A stretch of 64,000 bases of DNA from Bin80 sp965116685 (GTDB lineage Bacteria; Bacteroidota; Rhodothermia; Rhodothermales; Bin80): NCBI GenBank assembly GCA_965116685.1, contig OZ220707.1, forward strand, positions 248,001 through 312,000, read 5' to 3'. The translations under genes were made by a program, and so were the position numbers. The notes under the pieces are model-generated. The model did not search any database. It had not been told where the DNA came from and saw nothing but the letters and a program-made list of their open reading frames with translations. Below, one piece after another: positions 35,828-43,132 of the stretch; the first letter of the stretch is position 1; each line of letters starts with the position of its first letter.

Positions 35828-37142
35828 AGTTTCGGGTTGAATGCATGATGCGAAATGTGTGCGAGAGGCGATATCCAACAATCCATACAATTTCGTCTTG
35901 ACTACACACCACGATAGCATCTTTTCGTACAGATGCGGGGACACCTATATCCGTTAACAGGTCGCTGACCTTCTTTGCCCCCTCCATTCCCAAAGGGAAA
36001 ATTCGGTCCCCCGGCTTCCAGTTCCGAACCGTCAAAGGCAAGGTTAAACGGTCTGCGTCAAGCCAGGCCTCATGGAGACTAGAGAAGGTTTCCGGTCTGG
36101 CCTGAGACAGATCAAGCCTGATCTGCCCCCCAGGTGTGGCTACCGGACGGGAATCTCCAAACAGCTTCGAGCTTTCCATTGGCTCGCGGCCAATGGAGTC
36201 TGAAAATGTGAGGTAGTTTCGGTCCCGCCAGACCGCTCCTCCACCTACCTCAACCCGCTTCCCGGACTGCATGGGAATCAGGGCTATGACCCTCTGTGCC
36301 GTTGCCTCATCGGCTGACGCCTGTGGGATCCAACGACGTAATCCCTCAATCACCAAACGCTGGGCTAATACACTGGGGATATGCTCCAAATAAGTAATTT
36401 TCAGCGATTGCCCCTCGGAAGCAGCATCAAAGTTTTCTATAATTGCCGGAGCGATAAACTGGTCAACCCACTGCCCGACGAGGTTGGCACTGCGAGCAAG
36501 CGCCTCGGCATTCAAATGCGGCATCACCCTTGTGCGCAACCTGGACCGCAGATATTTTTCATCCTGATTGCTCATGTCTTCGCGCCACGCAAGATGCCGG
36601 GCATCGGCATAGGCACGAATAGATGTTCTGGTTTCCGCAAGCAGTGGCCGAATCAGATTACATGATGAATCCAGGCAGCGCACTGGAGGTATTCCTGCAA
36701 TCCCCTCTGGACCCGTACCACGATTGAGGTTGATGAGTAAAGACTCCGCCTGATCATCCGAATGGTGCCCCACCGCAACACATGTGATCTGCCGCTCCGA
36801 AGCAGTTTTTGCAAACAGGGTATACCGGAGCTCTCGTGCAACCATTTGCACCGAGCACTTGGTGCCGGTAGTATGAGAACGTGCAGGAGCTTGGTGAACA
36901 TGGAGTTTTAACCCCCGCTGAGCACATAAGTCACCTACAAACTTTTCATCCTCATCTGAATCCGATCCACGTAACTGAAAATTTATGTGGATGACTTCAC
37001 ATCCGAATTCTAGGTCATTCAACACATCCAGAAGTACAACCGAATCAATTCCTCCACTGACTCCTACCAGGATGCGTTGGCCGGTCGTCACCTGATCGGT
37101 TTGCTTCATATAAGCTGCGACCCGATCACGGAATGATTTCAT
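35799..37142 (-). CDS. tilS: tRNA(Ile)-lysidine synthase
   Basis: About 447 residues with the PP-loop ATP pyrophosphatase motif VGVSGGIDSVVLLD near residue 25, the QAPARSHTTG and VAVGHHSDDQAESLLINLNRGTG segments of the TilS N-terminal domain, and a C-terminal domain with WKPGDRIFPLGMEGAKKVSDLL. It converts C34 of the AUA-reading tRNA-Ile to lysidine. I chose ATG 37142; ATG 37154 is also possible. Both overlap the mutL end (37126). Confidence 0.92.
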   Translation of the reverse strand: MKSFRDRVAAYMKQTDQVTTGQRILVGVSGGIDSVVLLDVLNDLEFGCEVIHINFQLRGSDSDEDEKFVGDLCAQRGLKLHVHQAPARSHTTGTKCSVQMVARELRYTLFAKTASERQITCVAVGHHSDDQAESLLINLNRGTGPEGIAGIPPVRCLDSSCNLIRPLLAETRTSIRAYADARHLAWREDMSNQDEKYLRSRLRTRVMPHLNAEALARSANLVGQWVDQFIAPAIIENFDAASEGQSLKITYLEHIPSVLAQRLVIEGLRRWIPQASADEATAQRVIALIPMQSGKRVEVGGGAVWRDRNYLTFSDSIGREPMESSKLFGDSRPVATPGGQIRLDLSQARPETFSSLHEAWLDADRLTLPLTVRNWKPGDRIFPLGMEGAKKVSDLLTDIGVPASVRKDAIVVCSQDEIVWIVGYRLSHTFRIMHSTRNYARLYFERN

Positions 37143-38934
37143 CGAGCTCCCCATGATCTGTCATTCGCTGATCAAACCGTCTCTTCAAATCTTCAAGTGT
37201 AACTCGAACAAGCGTTGGCTTTCCTCCAGGAGTACGGTAGGGTTCCTTGCATTCAAAAAGGCGGTCAATCAGCGTCCTCATCTCTTCATCACCCAACTTT
37301 ACACCTGGCTGAATCGCGCCGCGTATGGCAAGACTGCGAGCCATTTTTTCTTCTGTCGGAAGGGGGGCTAATTCCGTCTCCGAACTCTCTTTATATCCAT
37401 CAAGGATCGACTGAAGAAGCTCTTTTTCTGCGCCAACTCGTATGTGTGAGGGCACTCCACGAACAGTCACTGTACGGTTCTTGGAGATTGAATAATCGAA
37501 CCCAAGTGCTTTTGCAAGCGGATCCAATTCACGTAAAAGCTGACAATCCTGCTCCGTCAAACAGATCAAGTGATGAAACAGGAGTTGTTGCGATAAACCT
37601 GCACCCGAGCGCAGATCTTCCAGGGCATTCTCAAAGAGGATCCGCTGATGGGCAGCATACTGATCCACAACCAGAATCCCATTACTGAGTTGCGTGAGGA
37701 TGTAAGAGTCCTGCAACTGCCACAAAAACCCAGACGGCTTTGGATCCGCTCCGCTGGGCAATCGGCTCGGCTCCACTTCATAGACAATCGAAGTCTGCTG
37801 GCCATGCAGAGATGGCAACTCATCCGCACGGGCCGGCGGGCTCCAAGAGTTGGAGGAATCCGATCGTTCCTGCTGAAAACTCAACGAGGAAACCGTACCT
37901 GGATGCTGAGGAATCAATTCAGCAACCCCTAAAGCCCTCCTGCAGATCGCCTGTACAAAATTATAGACTCCCCGATCATCATCAAATCGAACCTCGATCT
38001 TTGAAGGATGTACATTCACATCAACATTTCGGGGATCAACACTTAAGAATAGTGCATACGCAGGCTTTTGCCCCTCTGGAAGAATCGCATTATACGCTGA
38101 TCTGATTGCGTGATTTAAGCTGGGACTTTTGATCGGCCTCCCGTTTACAAATAGATATTGATTTTTTCGGGATTTTCGTGCGTGCTCAGGATGTGCCAGA
38201 AATCCTGATGCCGAGATATAGCTGGTTCCTTCATCAATCTGTACAACGTGCCGAGCCACGTTCGATCCGAGGATCAAACGGAGGCGTTCCCGGAGCGCAT
38301 CCAGGAAATTCTCGGCACGTGATCCGGTGAGCCGGTACACCTCTTGTTTTTCATGCTCCAATTTGAATGCCGTCCATGGATTTGCCAGTGCACAGGTAAC
38401 AAAGGCCTCCGATATATGCCGGAATTCTGTGGCTGGTGCCTTCAGGAAACTCCGCCGCGCCGGGACATTAAAAAAAAGATTGCGAACATCAATCGTCGTC
38501 CCCAATGCTGTAGCACAAGGAGAAGTTTCTACGACTTCTCCACCTTCAATGCGTACATGAGTTCCCTGTGTATCTTCCTGCCTCTTTGTCTTCAACGATA
38601 CCTGGGCAATCGCAGCGATTGATGCTAAAGCTTCGCCTCGAAAACCCAGCGTACGAATATTTTCTAAATCATCAGCCCGTGTAATCTTACTGGTTGCATG
38701 GCGCTCAAAGCACCGAGCCGCATCCTGTGAACTCATCCCGGTCCCATTGTCTCTGATCTGGATCAGGTTGCTCCCGGATGCTTTGATGAAGACAGAAATA
38801 TCTGTTGCGCCTGCATCAATTGCATTCTCAAGCAATTCCTTAGCCGCCGAGGCAGGGCGCTGAACAACCTCACCAGCCGCAATTTTATTGGCCAGCTCAA
38901 TAGGCATTCGCCTGATTTGCGCCACTTTCTCCAT
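37126..38934 (-). CDS. mutL: DNA mismatch repair protein MutL
   Basis: 602 residues from ATG 38934; the longer frame to 39036 overlaps the preceding gene and lacks similarity. The GHKL ATPase shows ELLENAIDAGATDISV, RDNGTGM and TLGFRGEALASIAA; the transducer domain has NVDVNVHPSKIEVRF. A linker and a C-terminal dimerisation domain follow. The endonuclease motif that usually reads DQHAAHERxxYE is DQYAAHQRILFE here, and the later site reads TPGGKPT. It links MutS to the downstream repair machinery. Confidence 0.94.
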   Translation of the reverse strand: MEKVAQIRRMPIELANKIAAGEVVQRPASAAKELLENAIDAGATDISVFIKASGSNLIQIRDNGTGMSSQDAARCFERHATSKITRADDLENIRTLGFRGEALASIAAIAQVSLKTKRQEDTQGTHVRIEGGEVVETSPCATALGTTIDVRNLFFNVPARRSFLKAPATEFRHISEAFVTCALANPWTAFKLEHEKQEVYRLTGSRAENFLDALRERLRLILGSNVARHVVQIDEGTSYISASGFLAHPEHARKSRKNQYLFVNGRPIKSPSLNHAIRSAYNAILPEGQKPAYALFLSVDPRNVDVNVHPSKIEVRFDDDRGVYNFVQAICRRALGVAELIPQHPGTVSSLSFQQERSDSSNSWSPPARADELPSLHGQQTSIVYEVEPSRLPSGADPKPSGFLWQLQDSYILTQLSNGILVVDQYAAHQRILFENALEDLRSGAGLSQQLLFHHLICLTEQDCQLLRELDPLAKALGFDYSISKNRTVTVRGVPSHIRVGAEKELLQSILDGYKESSETELAPLPTEEKMARSLAIRGAIQPGVKLGDEEMRTLIDRLFECKEPYRTPGGKPTLVRVTLEDLKRRFDQRMTDHGELDEIIP

Positions 38935-38944
38935 GAATACTGAT

Positions 38945-39148
38945 CTAACGTCCAAGTGCGTTGTAGATATAGAAAGCAGTAAGCAATAGTGCCGCGAGAT
39001 AAAGAAGGGCAAGTGGACTGCGTCGACGACGGACACGACTCTGAATTCTCATTCGCCGCTTCAAACTATCGTCCTTTTTAGGATCATAATAACGGGGCGT
39101 ATAATCAAACTTTCTCGGCTGTGCTTTACGCCCAAATAAAAGGCCCAT
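38945..39148 (-). CDS. Small single-pass membrane protein
   Basis: 67 residues from ATG 39148, one base after the cdsA stop and 10 bases before mutL. The first half is charged (RKFDYTPRYYDPKKDD, then RMRIQSRVRRRR) and the second is one membrane helix (SPLALLYLAALLLTAFYIY). The Arg-rich stretch before the helix fits an N-in orientation. Small proteins of this layout occur beside cdsA in related genomes, as I recall; no function is known. Its tight spacing within the operon argues that it is real. Confidence 0.7.
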   Translation of the reverse strand: MGLLFGRKAQPRKFDYTPRYYDPKKDDSLKRRMRIQSRVRRRRSPLALLYLAALLLTAFYIYNALGR

Positions 39149-39149
39149 A

Positions 39150-39959
39150 TTAAAACTGACTGGCGATAAAAACAATGTACATATAAGCTAAGGGAGCCGC
39201 TACGATGATCCCATCAAAACGATCCAGTATCCCCCCATGGCCCGGCAAGATCACGCCGGAATCTTTTACTCCCGCTACCCGCTTAAACCGGCTCTCGGCC
39301 AAGTCTCCAACTGCACCGGAGAGGGTACAAACCAGCCCAAGGACAATCAGATGAACGATACTCAGTGGCATTTCAACCGTTACATTCAGAATAAACACCG
39401 CCAGGATCGCTCCTCCAATTCCGCCGAGGAACCCTTCCCAGGTTTTACCAGGAGAAATCGTCGGTGCTAATGGGTGTTTACCCAAAAAGGATCCTGCAAA
39501 GAATGCAAAAATATCACTCGCCCACACGAGCACCAGCACCGTGACGGTAAGTATTAACGCTTCCTGTTCAGTATATCCTGGGATTGTACGCAGATCGGTT
39601 AAAAATGCTAACAAAGCAGTCGGATAGACTGCGCCGGAAAGTGTTGCTCCCAAGCGCATCAGGGGCTGCCGGGTTCTGGTAAAGGTACACCACAAAACCA
39701 GTCCGACAACAGGGACGGCACTAAGCAGGAAAATATTTGGGACTAAAGCCCGGAGTGATAAACCTGCACCTAACAACAACCCCGTAATAATCCACGCCTG
39801 GACCCCGCATCGCTCATAGAGTTGATATAATTCAACCTGCCCCACAAGTGCAATCACTAACACCGCGATACCAAAATGCCATGGCCCAAGCCATGCAGAA
39901 CCAACTAACAGGAAAGCCCCAACCGAGCCGGTAAATAAACGAGTTAATATCTGTGACAT
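39150..39959 (-). CDS. cdsA: Phosphatidate cytidylyltransferase
   Basis: 269 residues with about seven or eight hydrophobic helices and the complete C-terminal family signature, from SRFKRVAGVKDSG to LPGHGGILDRFD, which holds the Mg-binding acids. It makes CDP-diacylglycerol from phosphatidate and CTP at the inner membrane, feeding all phospholipid synthesis. It is 16 bases after the DUF2007 gene. Confidence 0.95.
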   Translation of the reverse strand: MSQILTRLFTGSVGAFLLVGSAWLGPWHFGIAVLVIALVGQVELYQLYERCGVQAWIITGLLLGAGLSLRALVPNIFLLSAVPVVGLVLWCTFTRTRQPLMRLGATLSGAVYPTALLAFLTDLRTIPGYTEQEALILTVTVLVLVWASDIFAFFAGSFLGKHPLAPTISPGKTWEGFLGGIGGAILAVFILNVTVEMPLSIVHLIVLGLVCTLSGAVGDLAESRFKRVAGVKDSGVILPGHGGILDRFDGIIVAAPLAYMYIVFIASQF

Positions 39960-39975
39960 TCGTTCCCCTTCCCGC

Positions 39976-40230
39976 CTATTTATTCTTCAGTGCTTCCTGT
40001 GTCAATTCTTCATCAGTAAGCGATCGTTTGGAAAGGATTTCCAATGCTAATTCTTCCATGGATTTTGGCACCAACACTTTTATCTTCGCCAAATAGCCAA
40101 GGTTTAGATTAAACGCATGATCTCGCTGGTTCAACATGACCGATGGGATGCCTGCATCTTTTAGACGCGCATGTACTAAAGCGGCTTCGTAATCCGTGCC
40201 ACTACGAAAGACTTCTATCCAGTCAGTCAT
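39976..40230 (-). CDS. DUF2007-domain protein
   Basis: 84 residues from ATG 40230 (an ATG at 40242 is possible). The pattern WIEVFRSGTDYEAALVHARL.DAGIPS, then LAKIKVLVP in the second half, is the DUF2007 fold, a small ferredoxin-like domain often called putative signal-transducing protein, of unknown role. The start overlaps the end of the CPBP gene by 8 bases. Confidence 0.8.
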   Translation of the reverse strand: MTDWIEVFRSGTDYEAALVHARLKDAGIPSVMLNQRDHAFNLNLGYLAKIKVLVPKSMEELALEILSKRSLTDEELTQEALKNK

Positions 40231-41188
40231 ATCTTTGCCCATGACTTCGATGAATGAATCGGATACAGATCAAAAAAGCAACCGCACTCCCCACGATCAA
40301 TGGCCACGGAATGCTCTCTGGATCAGAGATGGATGTTGATCCCCATTCGGATACAACCAAGGACAACCCGTTGTTCAAAAAATGCAAAACCACCGGGATC
40401 AACAAGCTTCCCGTACGCCAAGTAACATATGCAAGGTAACAGCCCAATAGAGCAAGTGGTAGTGCCTGTGTAAGTCTTAAATGAAACAAGCCAAAAAGGA
40501 TCCCGGTGAACAGTATTCCTCCGACGATTCCCATCCCCCGCTCCGCACGCCTTTGGACAAACCCCCGGAAAAATACCTCTTCAAAAACTGCAGGAGTTGC
40601 CGCAACAAAGAGCAGATTCAGATAGAAGTTTCCACCTCCAGAAGAAAGCCATTCCACGATTTCCATTTGCTGATCTTCCAATGTCTGGAGAAATTCAGGG
40701 AGTGGAAGCTGCTCGTTGAAGATCCCAAGACACAGAACAATCGGGAGCAGGCAGAAAAAACCCACGACACTCAACAATAACTCTTTTACCGTACACTGGG
40801 AAAGGCGTAAATAACTTCTCGGCTGAGAAGAATCCAGCCAACTTGCAAGAAGTGCAATCCCGCCAAGTCCCAGTGCCAATCCAATTGCATTCGCCCCCAG
40901 TAGAGCACCTCCATATTCGGTAAGTATAGCCTGTTGATTCGCAACCAGATCCTGGAGTTCAACCCCCTCCAGTGCAAGAAGGAGGATGGAAGCGAGGTTT
41001 CCGATGAACAGATATGCAATCAGTCCAACGAACCCCCATAGTGACAGGACTGCAAACGTAGGCCACTTACCTGATACACCATCAAAGAGAGTCAAGCCGC
41101 TTGGAGGATCTGTCTGGCCTAATTCTGCATCCACAGGACGTTTGTCCACCGGGAGGTTATTCGATGCATCGAAAAAATCGTTAGCCAT
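40223..41188 (-). CDS. CPBP-family intramembrane metalloprotease
   Basis: 321 residues and about eight membrane segments. The Abi/CPBP motifs are in place: EEVFFRGFVQRR (paired Glu and Arg), FGLFHLRL with the first His, and VVLHFLNNGL with the second. Related proteins process CAAX or other substrates inside the membrane, or act as bacteriocin-immunity proteins; here its position at the head of a housekeeping operon with cdsA suggests an envelope role. The N-terminal 40 residues are polar and variable. Confidence 0.88.
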   Translation of the reverse strand: MANDFFDASNNLPVDKRPVDAELGQTDPPSGLTLFDGVSGKWPTFAVLSLWGFVGLIAYLFIGNLASILLLALEGVELQDLVANQQAILTEYGGALLGANAIGLALGLGGIALLASWLDSSQPRSYLRLSQCTVKELLLSVVGFFCLLPIVLCLGIFNEQLPLPEFLQTLEDQQMEIVEWLSSGGGNFYLNLLFVAATPAVFEEVFFRGFVQRRAERGMGIVGGILFTGILFGLFHLRLTQALPLALLGCYLAYVTWRTGSLLIPVVLHFLNNGLSLVVSEWGSTSISDPESIPWPLIVGSAVAFLICIRFIHRSHGQRYD

Positions 41189-41225
41189 TGAAACGTTTCG
41201 GGTTAATTGTACATTAGAGAGGTAT

Positions 41226-41299
41226 GCGCCCGTAGCTCAGCTGGATAGAGCGTCTGCCTCCGGAGCAGAAGGTCAGAGGTTCGAATCCTCTCGGGCGTA
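41226..41299 (+). tRNA. tRNA-Arg (CCG)
   Basis: The 74-base sequence folds as a full cloverleaf: acceptor GCGCCCG/CGGGCGT (first pair a G-U wobble), D arm GCTC..GAGC, anticodon stem TCTGC/GCAGA with loop CTCCGGA, and T arm AGAGG/CCTCT around TTCGAAT. The anticodon is CCG, reading CGG. CCA is not encoded. It lies between the start of the CPBP gene and the end of the symporter gene, on the opposite strand to both. Confidence 0.96.
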
Positions 41300-41315
41300 C
41301 CCTCCCGGTCTGAAT

Positions 41316-42602
41316 TTATGCCTCAATTTGTCCTTCCGAGGACGCAACCAAGGTTGCCACCGTCGCATCTCCTGTCACGTTACATACGGTTCGACACATA
41401 TCAAGTATTCGGTCAACTCCCAAAATCAAAGCAATCCCCGCTGCAGGAACCCCGACCGATTGCAATATGATGATCAACATAATAATCCCAGCACTTGGCA
41501 CTGCCGCGGTCCCGATAGAGGCAAGCACGGCCAGTAGGATAATTTCTATCTGATCCATAAACCCTAATGCAATTCCCAGTGTTTGGGCAATAAACACAGC
41601 GGCAACAGCCTGGTAAAGAGCCGTTCCATCCATATTGATTGTCGCTCCAAGGGGGAGTACAAACGAAGACACCTCCTCACTGACCCCCAGATGATGTTCA
41701 ACGCGATCCATGGTCACCGGGAGGGTTGCTCCACTTGAGGAAGTGCTGAACGCAACCAACTGCGCGGGTGCGATCGCCATGATGAACTTCTTGAGTCCCA
41801 TTGGGGTGAAGAACTTGATCAGGGATCCATAGGTAATCACCACTTGCAGAACAAGACCGGCCAACACGACTATCATGTAAAAACCGAGCGCTCCCAAGAG
41901 GCTCCACAACTCGCCCAGGTTATCGCCTGAAATCAAACTTACGGTGTCAGCAAGGAGAGCAAATACACCAAGCGGTGCAATCCACATAATGATTTCCACA
42001 AGCTTAATGACGGCCGCGGTCAGGCTTTCGAAGAAGCCCAATAGCGGCTGTGCCTTCTCTTTCGGAATCATTAGCAATGCAATCCCAAACAACACGGAAA
42101 TCAAAACTATTTGCAGCATATTGCGGTTATTCGAGGCCGCTGCTACCATATTTCGAGGCACCATGTCCACAAACGCCTGGAGCGGGCCTCGATCTTCTGC
42201 TGAAGCGGCGCTCTCCTGACGCTCTTCCGCCATATCGCTCCATTCGGCTTGCAACTCGGTACGTACATCTTCGGGAACGGTATCACCGGGGCGGACGATA
42301 TTAACGAGAATCAAGCCAATGATCAGCGCAACAACGGTCGTGCCGATATAGATCGCAATTGTCTTGCCACCGATACGAGCAAGCTTACGCGTATCGGAAA
42401 GTGAGGAGATCCCGGTGATGATGGATCCCAAAACAAGCGGCACCGCAATCATAAACAGTACATTCAAGAATATATCTCCGAATGGACTGATCCAATTTTC
42501 CGTGAATTCCCCCCAGCCCATCGCGGTGGAAAGAATCCCATACCCCAATCCCAGTACAAGACCAAGGATAATCCAGACGTGCAACTGTTTTTTCCAATTC
42601 AT
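41316..42602 (-). CDS. Dicarboxylate/amino acid:cation symporter (DAACS family)
   Basis: 428 residues with the GltPh/DctA layout. The serine-rich reentrant loop reads STSSSGATLPVTM near residue 295, and the TM7 motif INMDGTAL follows. A hydrophilic insertion of about 40 residues (ELQAEWSDMAEERQES) lies after TM3. It imports glutamate, aspartate or C4-dicarboxylates with Na+ or H+. Substrate choice cannot be decided by eye. Confidence 0.92.
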   Translation of the reverse strand: MNWKKQLHVWIILGLVLGLGYGILSTAMGWGEFTENWISPFGDIFLNVLFMIAVPLVLGSIITGISSLSDTRKLARIGGKTIAIYIGTTVVALIIGLILVNIVRPGDTVPEDVRTELQAEWSDMAEERQESAASAEDRGPLQAFVDMVPRNMVAAASNNRNMLQIVLISVLFGIALLMIPKEKAQPLLGFFESLTAAVIKLVEIIMWIAPLGVFALLADTVSLISGDNLGELWSLLGALGFYMIVVLAGLVLQVVITYGSLIKFFTPMGLKKFIMAIAPAQLVAFSTSSSGATLPVTMDRVEHHLGVSEEVSSFVLPLGATINMDGTALYQAVAAVFIAQTLGIALGFMDQIEIILLAVLASIGTAAVPSAGIIMLIIILQSVGVPAAGIALILGVDRILDMCRTVCNVTGDATVATLVASSEGQIEA

Positions 42603-42692
42603 AATGCCAAATAGATTGCTGTGGTTAGCCTAATATAAGGATGTAATGTTAACCGCTCCCAACCCGGATACCTGTGTTTTCATACAAACAAA

Positions 42693-42990
42693 ATGGGGAT
42701 CCGCAAGTCGCTGCGTGACCGGCTTCGGGCCACGAATATCATTGAGAGCGTGAACAGTCGACTGGCACATACGACTCGCAGAGTCACGCGGTGGACCAAC
42801 TCGGATCAGCGCGAACGATGGATTGCAGCCGCGTGCTGGACATTGAACAACGATCCCTGAACCCCATCCCGCAGGATGCAGATTGGGAAGCGTTCCTCCG
42901 AACACTGGATCGACATGGCAAAACCCAAAATTGGCACAATGGTAGAACCTTACAACTCCTCTCTAACCCTCACTAAATTTGGGACATCCC
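42693..42990 (+). pseudogene. IS256-type transposase remnant with right IS end
   Basis: ATG 42693 gives 55 codons with SLRDRLRATNIIESVNSRL and TRWTNSDQRERWIAAA, the highly conserved C-terminal segment of IS256/Mutator transposases (TxNxIES, W..S.QR.RW). A slip near 42828 moves the continuation (VLDIEQRSLNPIP, DWEAFLRTLDRHG) to another frame, which stops at 42976. The end repeat actaaatttgggacatccc is at 42972-42990 and recurs at 22463. The 5' part of the gene and left IS end are missing. Confidence 0.8.
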
Positions 42991-43093
42991 CTTTATGCTT
43001 GTATATTTGCTGGAAGCAGGCAGATTTCGCTGGCATACATACATACAGGAAGAAGGGGACTTAACAGTGTCAATGGGATGACCGGGAATTTAT

Positions 43094-43111
43094 TTGTATT
43101 GTACAATACAA
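43094..43111. promoter_or_regulatory. Perfect 18-bp palindrome upstream of the WD40 gene
   Basis: TTGTATTGTACAATACAA reads the same on both strands. It lies 21 bases before ATG 43133 and contains TACAAT, a good match to a -10 element. This is a plausible operator or core promoter for the WD40 gene. No regulator gene is adjacent. Confidence 0.45.
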
Positions 43112-43132
43112 TGCCTGCGCGAATTCAATCTA

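Noticed and set aside
41226..41299. tRNA-Arg as attachment site of an integrated element
   Set aside because: No copy of the tRNA 3' end and no integrase were seen; the neighbouring symporter and CPBP genes look native.
42630..42905. 91-codon minus-strand frame between the symporter and WD40 genes
   Set aside because: It is antisense to the IS256-type transposase remnant, whose plus-strand residues match a known family.
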